A stretch of DNA of 64,000 nucleotides, from assembly GCF_002102155.1 (NCBI RefSeq), contig NZ_LQOU01000046.1:1-64000 (forward strand), read 5' to 3'. The DNA is from Mycobacterium europaeum (GTDB lineage: Bacteria > Actinomycetota > Actinomycetes > Mycobacteriales > Mycobacteriaceae). Position numbers and translations under genes: made by a program. Positions 26,195 to 35,673 of the stretch are shown in pieces. The notes under the pieces were generated by a model that did not search any database, was not told where the DNA came from, and saw nothing but the letters and a program-made list of their open reading frames with translations. Positions within the stretch are counted from its first letter, which is position 1, and each line of letters starts with the position of its first letter.

Positions 26195-27004
26195 TTATCG
26201 TCCAACGTATTTCGGCGGGCGCTTCTCGTTGAATGCTGCGAGGCCTTCGCGCCAGTCGGCTGAGGTCTCGTGCAGGGCGGACTGCTCGAGCTCGATCGTC
26301 AGTCCGACGTCCGGTGGTACCTGCAGGGCGGCATTGGCGAGCATCTTCATCCGCGCCAGGCCCACGGGGCTCTTGGTCGCGATCTGCGCGGCGATCGCCT
26401 CCACCTCGGGTTCGAGCCGGTCGTCGTCGACGACGGCGACGAGCAGATCGGTGCCCTCGAACCGTTCCGCGGGATGGAGCTCGCCGGTGAACATCAGATG
26501 TTTGGTTCGGGACAGTCCGAGTCGACGTGTCAGACGGACCGAGGCGCCGCCTCCGGGGATCTGGCCGTAGGTGGCATGGCCGTCGCCGATGCGTGCGGAG
26601 CGGGAGGCGAGCGCCATGTCGCAGCACAGGACCAGTTCCAGGCCACCCCCGACGGTGATCCCCTGGATGGCGGCGATGGTGGGCATCTCGACGGCCTCGA
26701 GCCGGTCGAACAGCTCGCGGACGCGGCGCAGAAAGAGTTGACCGGGGCTGTAACGACCGGGCGGCCGCTCTTGGGCCGCCAGGGACCGCGCGTACGCCAG
26801 GTCGGCGCCCGCGCAGAACGCGCGTCCTGATGCCGCGATGACGATGCAGCGGGTGCCGGGGTCGCCGGCGGCCTGATCCAGACCGCGGTGCAGCCCGTCA
26901 AGAATTTCCTGATTCAGCCCGTTCATCGCGGCGGGCCGGTTCAAGCGCAGCCATAGCGCGCTGTCACGCCGTTCGACCAGCACCGCATCACTGCCAGTAG
27001 CCAT
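26195..27004 (-). CDS. Enoyl-CoA hydratase
   Basis: 269 aa crotonase-fold protein with FCAGADL (63-69), GGGLEL (119-124) retaining the first catalytic glutamate at 123, and YGQIPGGGAS around 146-155, where the second glutamate site is changed. The ending FNEKRPPKYVGR is the standard crotonase C-terminus. Likely hydrates an enoyl-CoA in the beta-oxidation block formed with the flanking thiolase and SDR. It starts 1 nt after the thiolase stop, so translation is coupled. Confidence 0.9.
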   Translation of the reverse strand: MATGSDAVLVERRDSALWLRLNRPAAMNGLNQEILDGLHRGLDQAAGDPGTRCIVIAASGRAFCAGADLAYARSLAAQERPPGRYSPGQLFLRRVRELFDRLEAVEMPTIAAIQGITVGGGLELVLCCDMALASRSARIGDGHATYGQIPGGGASVRLTRRLGLSRTKHLMFTGELHPAERFEGTDLLVAVVDDDRLEPEVEAIAAQIATKSPVGLARMKMLANAALQVPPDVGLTIELEQSALHETSADWREGLAAFNEKRPPKYVGR

Positions 27005-27005
27005 G

Positions 27006-28190
27006 TCAGTCCCTGCTCAAGATGGTGACCGCGCAGGCGGCGGCTTCGGGATGGCTGTAGCCCCCGGCGTTTTCGGCGAGGGCCCGGCGTGCGCCACTGA
27101 CCTGGCGGTCGCCGGCACGCCCGCGCAGTTGGGTCACGAGTTCGACGATTTGAGCCGCGCCGGTCGCGCCGACCGGATGTCCCTTGGACACCAGCCCGCC
27201 GCTGGTGTTGACCGGCAGGTCCCCGCCGAGGGCGGTCGCGCCGCTGCGGGCGAGTTTCGGGCCTTCGCCGGGGGCGCACAGACCGAGCTCTTCGTAGAGG
27301 ATCAATTCGTTCGGCGATGCGGCGTCGTGCAGCTCGACGACGTCGAGCTCGTCGGGCCCGAAACCCGCCTGCTCGTAGGCGGCCTCGGCGGTGCGGCGTT
27401 CCAGGGTCTGGCTGCCGCCACCGGGTATGCCCGTGCGTACCACCGACGCCCGCACCCGCACGGCGTCGGGGGACTCGGTGTCGTCGGTCGCGCGCAGCAC
27501 CAGCGCCGCGGCGCCGTCGGCGACCGGCGAGCACATCAGCATGGTCAGTGGGTCGGCGATGAGCCGGCTGGCCAGCACCTCGTCGGGGGTCCGTCGAGTT
27601 CGGTACTGCGCGTGCGGGTTGAGCGCGGCATGACCGGAGTTCTTCGCGGCGGTCGATGCGAAGTCCAGCGGGGTGGCTCCGGAGCGGGCCATGTAGTCGC
27701 GGGTTTCCTGCGCGTAGATCTCCATGAAGAAGGACTCGGCGCCGTCCGTGCGGCCGGTCAGCTCCCGGTTGAACTCCTCGATCCGGTCGACGTCCGCCGC
27801 CGTGGCCAGTGCATCCAGGACCGCGCGGGTGCCGCGGCCGCTCATCTTCTCGTTCCCCACGACCAGGACGGTGCGGTACATGCCCGACAGGATCGCGGCC
27901 GTGGCCAGGTGCAGAGCCGTCGAGCTGCTCGCGCAGGCGTTTTCGACATTGACCAGGGGGGCCCCGGCCAATGCGGTCCCGGAGACGACGACCTGTCCCC
28001 GGGTCATCTCCTGCCCCGTCAGCAAACCCCCGGCGGCGTTGGCGTGGACGACGAGGTCGATGTCCCCCTCGGCCACGCCGGCGTCGGTGAGAGCTTCGGC
28101 GATCGCCGCCGTCCCGAGATCGCGCAGCGACCGGTCGGGGAACTTGCCGAACGGCGTCATCCCCACGCCGACGATGCTCACGGTGTCCAT
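27006..28190 (-). CDS. Thiolase family protein (SCP2/acetyl-CoA acetyltransferase type)
   Basis: 394 aa from the ATG at 28190, preceded by GGAGG 4 nt upstream. Nucleophile Cys86 in VENACASSSTALH, VELHDAASPNELILYEELGL, and the histidine motif SKGHPVGATG near residue 340 mark the SCP-x/sterol-carrier type thiolases, which cleave branched or steroid-side-chain 3-ketoacyl-CoAs. First gene of the leftward arm (thiolase, hydratase, SDR, CoA-transferase, TetR). Divergent from the CoA ligase across a 146-bp promoter region. Confidence 0.92.
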   Translation of the reverse strand: MDTVSIVGVGMTPFGKFPDRSLRDLGTAAIAEALTDAGVAEGDIDLVVHANAAGGLLTGQEMTRGQVVVSGTALAGAPLVNVENACASSSTALHLATAAILSGMYRTVLVVGNEKMSGRGTRAVLDALATAADVDRIEEFNRELTGRTDGAESFFMEIYAQETRDYMARSGATPLDFASTAAKNSGHAALNPHAQYRTRRTPDEVLASRLIADPLTMLMCSPVADGAAALVLRATDDTESPDAVRVRASVVRTGIPGGGSQTLERRTAEAAYEQAGFGPDELDVVELHDAASPNELILYEELGLCAPGEGPKLARSGATALGGDLPVNTSGGLVSKGHPVGATGAAQIVELVTQLRGRAGDRQVSGARRALAENAGGYSHPEAAACAVTILSRD

Positions 28191-28241
28191 ACGGCCTCCG
28201 AACTGGCAATTTGTATTAAGTCGACATTCACTATTGCGAAA

Positions 28242-28256
28242 TACTAACTGATAAGT
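28242..28256. promoter_or_regulatory. Candidate operator in thiolase/CoA-ligase divergent promoter
   Basis: TACTAACTGATAAGT matches 11 of 15 positions of the element at 23372-23386 (TACTAA-N4-TAAGT in both). The surrounding 28205-28262 is markedly AT-rich compared with neighbours, as expected for a promoter serving both arms of the island. Confidence 0.5.
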
Positions 28257-28336
28257 CAAGATTGGCTGAGCGGAGACCCGCGTCACAGCGGCGGGATCTG
28301 TGAGGTGGACGTCACGAGACGGCAGAGGAGCGATGT

Positions 28337-29905
28337 GTGACCACGACAGCGGCTACCGGGCCGAACTACAGCAGCCTGATCGTCGAGGCGCTGACCCGGT
28401 ATCCCACCCGGGAGGCGTTCGTCCTGGGGGATCGACGCGTCACCTATGCCGAAGCCGCCGACACCACCGCCCGCATCCAGCGGGTCATGCACGACCACCG
28501 CGTCGGGCGCGGATGCGGCGTCGGGGTGCTCAGCCCCAACGCACCCGAAGTCTTCATGACCCAGGCCGCCGCCTTCCTGTCGGGCGCCCGCTACAGCGGA
28601 CTGCATCCGATGGGATCGATCAGCGATCACGTATTCCTGTGTGACGACGCCGAAATCGAACTGCTGGTGGTGCACCCCAAGTTCGCGGAAGCCGCCGCGA
28701 TCATCGCGGAGCGCGCCGCCTCGGTGCGCCACGTGCTCACGATCGGACCCACCGGCGGTTTCCCGGACCTGCTGGAACTCGCCGGCCGCGTCGCACCGGG
28801 CCCGCTGCGGGCGCTGCCGGTTGACGAGGAGGAGGTCGGCTGGCTGCAGTACACCGGCGGCACGACCGGCAAGCCGAAGGGGGCCATGTTGTCCCACCGC
28901 GCCCTGGTTCAAGAGGTGCAAAGCCTGACCGCCGGCTGGGGCTTGCCGGAGAACCCGCGCTACCTGGCCGCGTCGCCGATCACCCACGCCGCGGTGCTGC
29001 CGCTGCTGCCGACGCTGTTGCGCGGCGGGACGGTGGTGCTGCAGCAGGGCTTCGACCCCGACGCGTGGCTGCGTGCCGTTGAGGCCGAAAGGGTCAACTA
29101 CACCTTCCTGGTGCCGACCATGCTCTACACCCTGCTGGACAAGACCGACCCGGGCGCGGTCGAAACGTCGTCATTGGAGACCCTCGTCTACGGCGCGGCA
29201 CCGATGTCGGCGGCCCGCATCGAGGAGGCCCAAGAAGTCTTCGGCCCGGTCCTGCTGCAGGTCTACGGACAAACCGAATGCATGGGCATGACGACGAGCC
29301 TGCGCAAAGACGAACACGACCCGGTCCGCCGGCCCGAATTGCTGGCCTCCTGCGGGCGCCCGGTACCGGGAGTGGAAGTCCAACTGCTCGACGACGCCGG
29401 GTCGCCGGTCGCCGACGGGGAGATAGGCGAGATCGCCGTCCGTTCGCGAAACCTGATGAACGGCTACTGGAAACGCCCCGACGAGACCGCCGCCGCCCTG
29501 CGCGGCGGCTGGCTGCACACCGGCGACATGGCCCGCAGGGCCGACGACGGATTCTTCTACATCGTCGACCGCAAGAAAGACATGATCGTCACCGGCGGTT
29601 TCAACGTCTTCGCCAAGGAAGTCGAAGACGCCATCGCCGCCCACGCCGACGTGTCTGCCGTCGCGGTGATCGGCGTGCCCGATGAGAAGTGGGGTGAGGC
29701 GATCACCGCCTTCGTCGTCGCCCGGCCCGACGCGACGATCGATGCGGACCAACTGATCGCATCGGTGCGGGCCCGCAAGGGTCCCCATCAGGCGCCGAAA
29801 CGGCTCGAGATCGTCACCGACCTTCCGATGACCGCGGTCGGAAAGATCGACAAGAAGGCGCTTCGTGCCCGGCACTGGGCCGATCGTTCGCGCCAAATCA
29901 ATTGA
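28337..29905 (+). CDS. Acyl-CoA synthetase (AMP-forming, FadD-like)
   Basis: 522 aa, GTG start with AGAGGAG upstream. ANL-superfamily signatures: YTGGTTGKPKG (172-182, ATP loop), YGQTECMG, GWLHTGDMARR, IVDRKKDMIVTGGFNVF and the C-terminal lysine in TAVGKIDKKALR. It activates a carboxylic acid to its CoA thioester through an acyl-AMP. First gene of the rightward arm and the natural entry enzyme of the pathway. Closest in style to cyclohexanecarboxylate, short-chain or steroid-side-chain CoA ligases; the acid cannot be deduced. Confidence 0.93.
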   Translation: MTTTAATGPNYSSLIVEALTRYPTREAFVLGDRRVTYAEAADTTARIQRVMHDHRVGRGCGVGVLSPNAPEVFMTQAAAFLSGARYSGLHPMGSISDHVFLCDDAEIELLVVHPKFAEAAAIIAERAASVRHVLTIGPTGGFPDLLELAGRVAPGPLRALPVDEEEVGWLQYTGGTTGKPKGAMLSHRALVQEVQSLTAGWGLPENPRYLAASPITHAAVLPLLPTLLRGGTVVLQQGFDPDAWLRAVEAERVNYTFLVPTMLYTLLDKTDPGAVETSSLETLVYGAAPMSAARIEEAQEVFGPVLLQVYGQTECMGMTTSLRKDEHDPVRRPELLASCGRPVPGVEVQLLDDAGSPVADGEIGEIAVRSRNLMNGYWKRPDETAAALRGGWLHTGDMARRADDGFFYIVDRKKDMIVTGGFNVFAKEVEDAIAAHADVSAVAVIGVPDEKWGEAITAFVVARPDATIDADQLIASVRARKGPHQAPKRLEIVTDLPMTAVGKIDKKALRARHWADRSRQIN

Positions 29906-29949
29906 CCACCAACGTTACCGGCAATTCAACGCTTCGGGAGGAAGCCCCT

Positions 29950-31107
29950 GTGTCACCTTCGCCGTTCATCCTCGATGAGGACCATCTCGCCTTCCAGCAA
30001 GACGTCCGCAAGTTTGCCCGGCGCGAATTCCTGCCCGGCTATCTCGACCGCGCGAACAGCACCGAGTTTCCCCACGCCGAACTCGCCCAGCTGGCGCAGG
30101 CCAACCTGACCACGCTATCGCTCTCGGAAGAATTGGGCGGTCAGGGAGCAGACCTCCTCGCCGTCGGCATCGCATGCGAGGAGATCGCCTACGCCGACCC
30201 GAACATCGGTTACATCTTGTTCAGCACCAACAGCCTGGTGACTCTGCTGGCCGGGCATTCGTCCCCGGCCGTCGCCGCGCACGCCGCCGCGGTCGCCAGC
30301 GGGAAGACGCTGGGCTGCTGGGCGGTCACCGAGCCCGGCGCCGGATCCGACGCCGCGGCAATGACCACCAAAGCGGTGCGCGTCGACGGTGGATGGTCGC
30401 TGAGCGGAGAGAAGACGTCCGTGACCCAGGCGCCCCACGCCGGGATTGCCGTCGTTCTCGCCCAGACGGACCCGTCCAAGGGCTCCAGGGGAATCGGCTG
30501 TTTCCTGGTCGACATGACAGCGGACACGGTGTCATCGCAGAGCTTCGACGACCCGGGATTCAAGCCGCTCGGGCGCGGATCGGTGATGATGGATAGTGCT
30601 TTCGTCCCCGACGACTGTGTAATCAGCGCTCCCGGAGCGGGATTTGGCGCCATCATGGCCGAGTTCGACCTGAGCCGCACCCTGATCGGTCTGCTCACGG
30701 TCGGCACCGCCCAGCGCGCCATCGACATGGCGACGGCCTACGCGCGGGACCGCCGAAGCTTCGGCCGGCCGTTGGCGGCGCACCAGGGTGTTTCGTTCGC
30801 CATCGCCGAGCACACGACCTACCTCGCCGCCGTGCGATCACTGGCCTACCACACCCTGGGTCTGCGCGCAGCCGGACTGCCGCACACCAAAGAAGCGGCG
30901 ATGCTCAAATGGTGGGCGCCGAGGGTGGCGTTCAACGCCATCCAGGAATCGGTCGTTCTGCACGGGCAGGTCGGTTGGTCGAACGAAATGCCGCTGCAGG
31001 CCATGCTGCGTGACGTGTCGGGCTACCAGATCGGCGACGGCACACCGCAAATTCAGAAGATGATCATCGCCCGGGATGTCATTGGCCGCGATGCCGTGAC
31101 CGGCTGA
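29950..31107 (+). CDS. Acyl-CoA dehydrogenase
   Basis: 385 aa from the GTG at 29950, chosen because GGGAGGAAG lies 5 nt upstream; a TTG overlapping the ligase stop is a weaker option. ACAD fold: N-terminal helices, WAVTEPGAGSDAAAMTT and GYQIGDGTPQIQKMIIARDV. FAD-dependent alpha,beta-desaturation of an acyl-CoA. The usual catalytic-base region reads VVLHGQVGWSNEMPLQ. Forms with the ligase the first two steps of beta-oxidation. Confidence 0.91.
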   Translation: MSPSPFILDEDHLAFQQDVRKFARREFLPGYLDRANSTEFPHAELAQLAQANLTTLSLSEELGGQGADLLAVGIACEEIAYADPNIGYILFSTNSLVTLLAGHSSPAVAAHAAAVASGKTLGCWAVTEPGAGSDAAAMTTKAVRVDGGWSLSGEKTSVTQAPHAGIAVVLAQTDPSKGSRGIGCFLVDMTADTVSSQSFDDPGFKPLGRGSVMMDSAFVPDDCVISAPGAGFGAIMAEFDLSRTLIGLLTVGTAQRAIDMATAYARDRRSFGRPLAAHQGVSFAIAEHTTYLAAVRSLAYHTLGLRAAGLPHTKEAAMLKWWAPRVAFNAIQESVVLHGQVGWSNEMPLQAMLRDVSGYQIGDGTPQIQKMIIARDVIGRDAVTG

Positions 31108-31225
31108 CCCACCCATGCCCCCAGGACGCGGACCCGTCTGGCCGACGAGACCATGTCGCGGCGCTCTGCCCACGGCCAGGCGACTGGCCTGCGCTCAAAC
31201 ACAATTCGAAGGATAGGAAGCGGCA

Positions 31226-33343
31226 ATGACCGAGCAGGTTCAGTATCAGATCGGCTGTGATATCGGCGGCACGTTCACCGACGTGACCGCGGTCGACAGC
31301 CGCGGCAACGTCTACTCCGACAAGTCCGACACCACCCCCGACGACCTGAGCGTGGGGTTGGTCGCCGCGCTGGAAAACCTCGCCGAGCGGATCGGTGTGC
31401 CGCTGGACCAGGTGTTGGCGCACACCACCCGCTTCGTCAACGGCACCACCGCGGTGACCAATTCGATCGCCGAACTGCGGGGCGCGCGCGTCGGTCTGCT
31501 GACCACGCGGGGGTTCGGCGACAATCTCCTCATCGCCCGGTCGGCCCGCAGCGCCGACCGGGATCACCACCGCCAGCTCAACATTCCCCAGATCGTTCCC
31601 CGCGAACGTGTCATCGAGGTCAACGAACGCATCGACCGCAAAGGGGCAGTCGTCGTCCCGCTCAGCGACACCGAGGCCCGCGCGGCGGTCCGGCGGCTGG
31701 TCGACATGGGCGTGGAGGCCATCGCCATCTCGCTGCTCTGGAGCTTCGCCAACCCTCACCACGAAGAGCAACTCGCAGCCGCGGCCGCCGAGGAGGCGCC
31801 CGGCTTGTTCGTCAGCGTCTCGTCGCGACTGCACCCCGTGATCCGGGAATACGAGCGCACCATGACCACCGTCCTCAACGCGTTCACCGGAATCCGAGTC
31901 GCGGAGTACACCGGGCGCATCGAAAAGGAACTCGGCGACCGCGGCCTGCGCACGCCCATCGGATTCATGCAGGGTTTCGGCGGGACGCTGACCGCCGATG
32001 AGGCCCGCGAACGCCCCATCACCCTCGTCGACAGCGGACCGGCCGGCGGAGTGATCGGCGCCCAGGCACTGGCCACCCGCCTCGGAATGCACAACGTGGT
32101 CACCGCCGACATGGGCGGCACCTCCTTCGACGTCTCGGTGTTGCAGGGCAACAAGCCGTTGGTCACGCAGCGCGTCATGCTGCGCGACCAGTTCCTGACC
32201 GCCCTGCCCAAAATCGACGTCCTGCCCATCGGTGCCGGCGGCGGCAGCATCGCCTGGGTCGACGCGCGCGGCATCCCGCAGGTCGGACCGCGCAGCGCCG
32301 GCGCCGACCCGGGACCGGTCTGCTACGGCAAAGGGGGAGTGGTACCCACGGTCACCGACGCCTCGGCCGTCCTGGGGCTGCTTGCGCCGCAAGCATTTCT
32401 GGGTGGGCGCCGCGAGCTGGCGCTGGAGCCGGCCCGCCAGGCGATGGAAAGCGAAATCGGGAAGCCGCTCGACGTCGACGCCGTGCATGCCGCGGCGGCG
32501 GTCTACCGGATGGTCACCGCGAACATGAGTAACGCGGTGCGCACGGTGACTGTGGAGCGCGGGCACGATCCGCGGATCTTCAGCATGGTCGCCTACGGCG
32601 GCGCCCTGGGTATCTTCGCTGCCGACATCGCCCGCGAGGTCGGCATCCGGCAGGTCGTTATCCCCGCGGACGCCGCGGTCTTCTCGGCCACCGGCCTGCT
32701 CAACAGCGACGACGTGCGCACCAGGTCGCAATCGGCGATGTGGGCCGGCGGGGACGCAGGGCCCATCGCGGCGGCGCTCGGCGAGCTCGACGACGAACTG
32801 ACCGCCACGCTGCGCACCGCCGGATACTCCGACGACGCCATCGACGTGGTGTGGGAGGGCGAGTTCAAATACGCGGGCCAGCAATGGGAGTTGCCGGTCT
32901 CGCTGCCGCGCAACCGCAACCTCGGCGAGGCCGATCTCGTCGACGCCCAACGGCGCTACGGCGAATTGTACGAAGCAGAGTACGGCTCGGGCAGTGCGTG
33001 GGTGGGCAGCCCGGTGGTGCTGGTGGCCGTGCGGGTCACCGCCACCGGACGAGTCTCGGCGCTGGAACCCGTGCCCGCGCAAGCGGTCCCGGAGTCCGAA
33101 CGGGTCCTGGCCCCCACCGGAAGCCGGCGCGTCTTCTTACCCCTGGAGGGGCGGGAGGCCGATGTGGCGGTCTACGACACCGGCAGCGCACGCGCCGGTC
33201 ACGAGGTCACCGGACCGGCGATTCTCGAGCATCCGCTGACCACCCTGCAGATCCCGCCGGGCTGGACCGCCCGCATCGATGAGTGGGGCAACTTCATCCT
33301 CACCGACCAGACCGCATCCACGACCCAGGAGAACGCGCAATGA
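31226..33343 (+). CDS. HyuA-family ATP-dependent subunit (hydantoinase A / ketone carboxylase beta-like)
   Basis: 705 aa. Actin-like ATPase motif GCDIGGTFTDVTAVD (10-24), NGTTAVTNSIAE, DSGPAGGVIGAQ, ADMGGTSFDVSVL, GAGGGSIAWVD and SAGADPGPVCYG, in the order of N-methylhydantoinase A, 5-oxoprolinase N-half and acetone/acetophenone carboxylase subunits. The ATP site phosphorylates an amide or enolate or bicarbonate to drive ring opening or carboxylation. HyuB follows with a 4-nt overlap. In an acyl-CoA catabolic operon, carboxylation of a ketone is at least as plausible as hydantoin hydrolysis. Confidence 0.9.
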   Translation: MTEQVQYQIGCDIGGTFTDVTAVDSRGNVYSDKSDTTPDDLSVGLVAALENLAERIGVPLDQVLAHTTRFVNGTTAVTNSIAELRGARVGLLTTRGFGDNLLIARSARSADRDHHRQLNIPQIVPRERVIEVNERIDRKGAVVVPLSDTEARAAVRRLVDMGVEAIAISLLWSFANPHHEEQLAAAAAEEAPGLFVSVSSRLHPVIREYERTMTTVLNAFTGIRVAEYTGRIEKELGDRGLRTPIGFMQGFGGTLTADEARERPITLVDSGPAGGVIGAQALATRLGMHNVVTADMGGTSFDVSVLQGNKPLVTQRVMLRDQFLTALPKIDVLPIGAGGGSIAWVDARGIPQVGPRSAGADPGPVCYGKGGVVPTVTDASAVLGLLAPQAFLGGRRELALEPARQAMESEIGKPLDVDAVHAAAAVYRMVTANMSNAVRTVTVERGHDPRIFSMVAYGGALGIFAADIAREVGIRQVVIPADAAVFSATGLLNSDDVRTRSQSAMWAGGDAGPIAAALGELDDELTATLRTAGYSDDAIDVVWEGEFKYAGQQWELPVSLPRNRNLGEADLVDAQRRYGELYEAEYGSGSAWVGSPVVLVAVRVTATGRVSALEPVPAQAVPESERVLAPTGSRRVFLPLEGREADVAVYDTGSARAGHEVTGPAILEHPLTTLQIPPGWTARIDEWGNFILTDQTASTTQENAQ

Positions 33344-35379
33344 GCACACCGACCATGCAACGCGGTGCCGCGGCAACCGATCTGCCCGTCGACCCCGTCA
33401 CCATCGAGATCTTCTCGAAGGCCTTGGAGAACGTCGCCCACGAGATGGGCGTGGTCATGATGCGCGCCTCGGGCAGTCCGGTGATCGCCGAAGCCGTCGA
33501 CTTCTCGACGTTCATCGCCGACGCCGACGGCGACATCATCTGTTACGCCGGATACATCACCATCTACATCGGCACCGCCCGTCAGGCCGTCAAGCACATT
33601 CTGGCCACGGTGCCGCGCGATCAGATCCGCCCGGGCGACCTGTTCATCTGCAACGACCCGTTCACCACCGGCAACGCGCACCAGGTCGACGTCGGCGTGG
33701 TGCGTCCCATCTTCTACGGGGACGAACTGATCGCCTGGTGCTGGGCCGAGGCGCACGTCAACGACTTCGGCGGCTTCGCGCCGGGGAGCATGGCGCCGAT
33801 GGCGACCGAGACCTATGGCGAGGCGCTGCGCCTGCCCGGGGTCAAGATCGTCGACCAGGGCCGTCCGGTGGACGACATCTGGCGGATCATCGAAACCAAT
33901 ATCCGCGTGCCCAGCGTGGTGATGAACGACATCCGCTGCTTCATCGCCGCCTGCAACCGCTGCGACGACCGGCTCCAGGTGCTGATCGACAACTACGGCA
34001 CCGACGCGTTCAAGCGCTACGTCGAAATCGCAAAGGACCTCGCGGAGAAGGCGGTTCGTGACCGGATCGCGGAATTGCCCAGCGGCGTCTACACCGATGT
34101 CGACTACGAAGAGCACAACGGCCACACGGATGACATCTACCCGATCCGCTGCACCATGACCGTCGATGACGGCACCATCACCATGGATTTCAGCGAGTCA
34201 TCTCCCCAGACAGACGGTTTCGTCAACTGCAGCGCGGCGATCACCTTGGGCTGTGCCTTCAGCCCGGCCTTGTTCATGCTGTTTCCCGATCTGCCGATCA
34301 ACCAGGGCACGCTGCGCCCGATCCAGGTGATCACCCGGCCCGGGACGATCTGCGACGTGCAGATGCCCGCGCCGGTGTCCGGCGGGCATCTCGAAACCGG
34401 GCTGCGGCTCGGCCGGCTGGTGACGAGGATGCTGGCCAAGATTCAGTCGCAGAGCAAAAGCCTGTTCGTGCGTGAGCATTTGATGGCGCAGTGGCAGGAC
34501 TCGTGGAACGCGGGCTTCTTCTACGCGCCCAACGAGGACGGTGAACTGGTGCCGTTCCCGGACATGAACGGCGGCAGTGGCGGGGGCGGCGCGCAGCCCG
34601 TGGCCGACGGCATGGACGTCGCCGGCGCGCTCGCCCAGCCGTCGAACAGCCTGCCCGACATCGAGATCAATGAGCTCGCCTATCCGATCCTGTATCTGTG
34701 GCGCAAGCTGTATCAGAACTCGGGCGGCCCGGGGCGATACCGCGGCGGCAACGGCCTGGAACTGGCGTGGACACCCTGGTACACCCCGGGCGGCCAACAG
34801 CATGTCATGACTCCCTGCTGGCAGGTCCCGCCGACGGGCCAGTCGGGCGGCTATCCCGCCTCGACGAGCGGCTTCACGCTGGTGTCCGGTGCGGGCGCCG
34901 ATGGCGTGCTGGCCGCAGGCCGCGTGCCGACCTCGTTGGAGGATTTCGCGGCGACGCCAGAGTTGCTCAACGGCAAGCAGTTCGGGTTCGGCATCATGCC
35001 CGGCGACGTGCTTCGGCTGCGGTCCGGGGGCGGCGCCGGCTACGGTGACCCCCTCGAGCGGCCCGCCGACGAGGTGGTCCTCGACGCCCGGTGGGGCAAG
35101 ATCGACCGGCAGGCGGCGGCCAACGCCTACGGTGTCATCCTCACCGACGGCGGGGACCTCGACCGCGCGGCGACCCAGCAGCGCCGCGACGCCATCCGCG
35201 CCGAACGCCGGTCATGGCCCATCGAGGATGGCCATGCGGTGCGACGCACGCTGGCCGCCGATCGCCTGGCCGAGCTGGGCCAGTGGTGCCAGCCGCGCCA
35301 GGGCATCGAGCTCGTCGAGGTCGCCGACCCGGTCACCGGCGAACTGATCAGCGCCGACATCAGCGTGCGGGAGGCGTAG
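33340..35379 (+). CDS. HyuB-family subunit (hydantoinase B / ketone carboxylase alpha-like)
   Basis: 679 aa, partner of HyuA. Begins with the family pattern VDPVTIEIFSKALENVAHEMG. Probable metal ligands are His114 and Asp117 in NDPFTTGNAHQVDV and His139 in AEAHVNDFGG. The His-x2-Asp-x21-His spacing equals, from memory, that of the Mn site of acetone carboxylase alpha subunit (150, 153, 175). Later motifs: MDFSESSPQTDGFVN, NQGTLRPIQV and PGGGGYGDP-like SGGGAGYGDPLERP. Ends in a 4-residue-close junction: the next gene starts on the base after the stop. Confidence 0.9.
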   Translation: MSTPTMQRGAAATDLPVDPVTIEIFSKALENVAHEMGVVMMRASGSPVIAEAVDFSTFIADADGDIICYAGYITIYIGTARQAVKHILATVPRDQIRPGDLFICNDPFTTGNAHQVDVGVVRPIFYGDELIAWCWAEAHVNDFGGFAPGSMAPMATETYGEALRLPGVKIVDQGRPVDDIWRIIETNIRVPSVVMNDIRCFIAACNRCDDRLQVLIDNYGTDAFKRYVEIAKDLAEKAVRDRIAELPSGVYTDVDYEEHNGHTDDIYPIRCTMTVDDGTITMDFSESSPQTDGFVNCSAAITLGCAFSPALFMLFPDLPINQGTLRPIQVITRPGTICDVQMPAPVSGGHLETGLRLGRLVTRMLAKIQSQSKSLFVREHLMAQWQDSWNAGFFYAPNEDGELVPFPDMNGGSGGGGAQPVADGMDVAGALAQPSNSLPDIEINELAYPILYLWRKLYQNSGGPGRYRGGNGLELAWTPWYTPGGQQHVMTPCWQVPPTGQSGGYPASTSGFTLVSGAGADGVLAAGRVPTSLEDFAATPELLNGKQFGFGIMPGDVLRLRSGGGAGYGDPLERPADEVVLDARWGKIDRQAAANAYGVILTDGGDLDRAATQQRRDAIRAERRSWPIEDGHAVRRTLAADRLAELGQWCQPRQGIELVEVADPVTGELISADISVREA

Positions 35380-35673
35380 GTGTCCTGCTACTTCCTCGCG
35401 GTTGTCGACAAGCACGACCGAGAGCGCTACGCCGACTACTCCAAGGCCAACGTGCAGCTGCTGTCGGGCGTCGACGTCAAGGTGCTCGCGGTCACCGACG
35501 ACGTCAAGGTCCAGGAAGGCGAATTCGACGCCACCACGGTGGTGCTGCTGGAATTCGCCGACGACCGCGAGTTCCGCAATTGGTTCCACAGCGAGCAATA
35601 CGCCGCGGTCAAACCCATCCGGCTGGAGTCGTCGACGGCGAAGTTCGCGGTGACCTTCGGTGAGGACGCCTGA
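35380..35673 (+). CDS. DUF1330-like small protein
   Basis: 97 aa, GTG start directly abutting the HyuB stop, and followed without a gap by the alcohol dehydrogenase. Pattern ERYADYSKANVQLL, GEFDATTVVLLEFADDREFRNWFHSEQY matches the DUF1330 branch of the dimeric alpha+beta barrel (ferredoxin-like) superfamily. Such proteins can be small isomerases, monooxygenases or assembly factors. Its tight placement behind hyuA-hyuB occupies the position of the small third subunit in acetone carboxylase operons, though it does not look like that zinc-binding subunit. Confidence 0.82.
   Translation: MSCYFLAVVDKHDRERYADYSKANVQLLSGVDVKVLAVTDDVKVQEGEFDATTVVLLEFADDREFRNWFHSEQYAAVKPIRLESSTAKFAVTFGEDA

Noticed and set aside
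31079..33082. 667-codon open frame antisense to the HyuA gene
   Set aside because: Long antisense frames are common in GC-rich genes; the peptide is glycine/arginine/histidine rich and resembles no protein, while the plus strand encodes HyuA with all family motifs.
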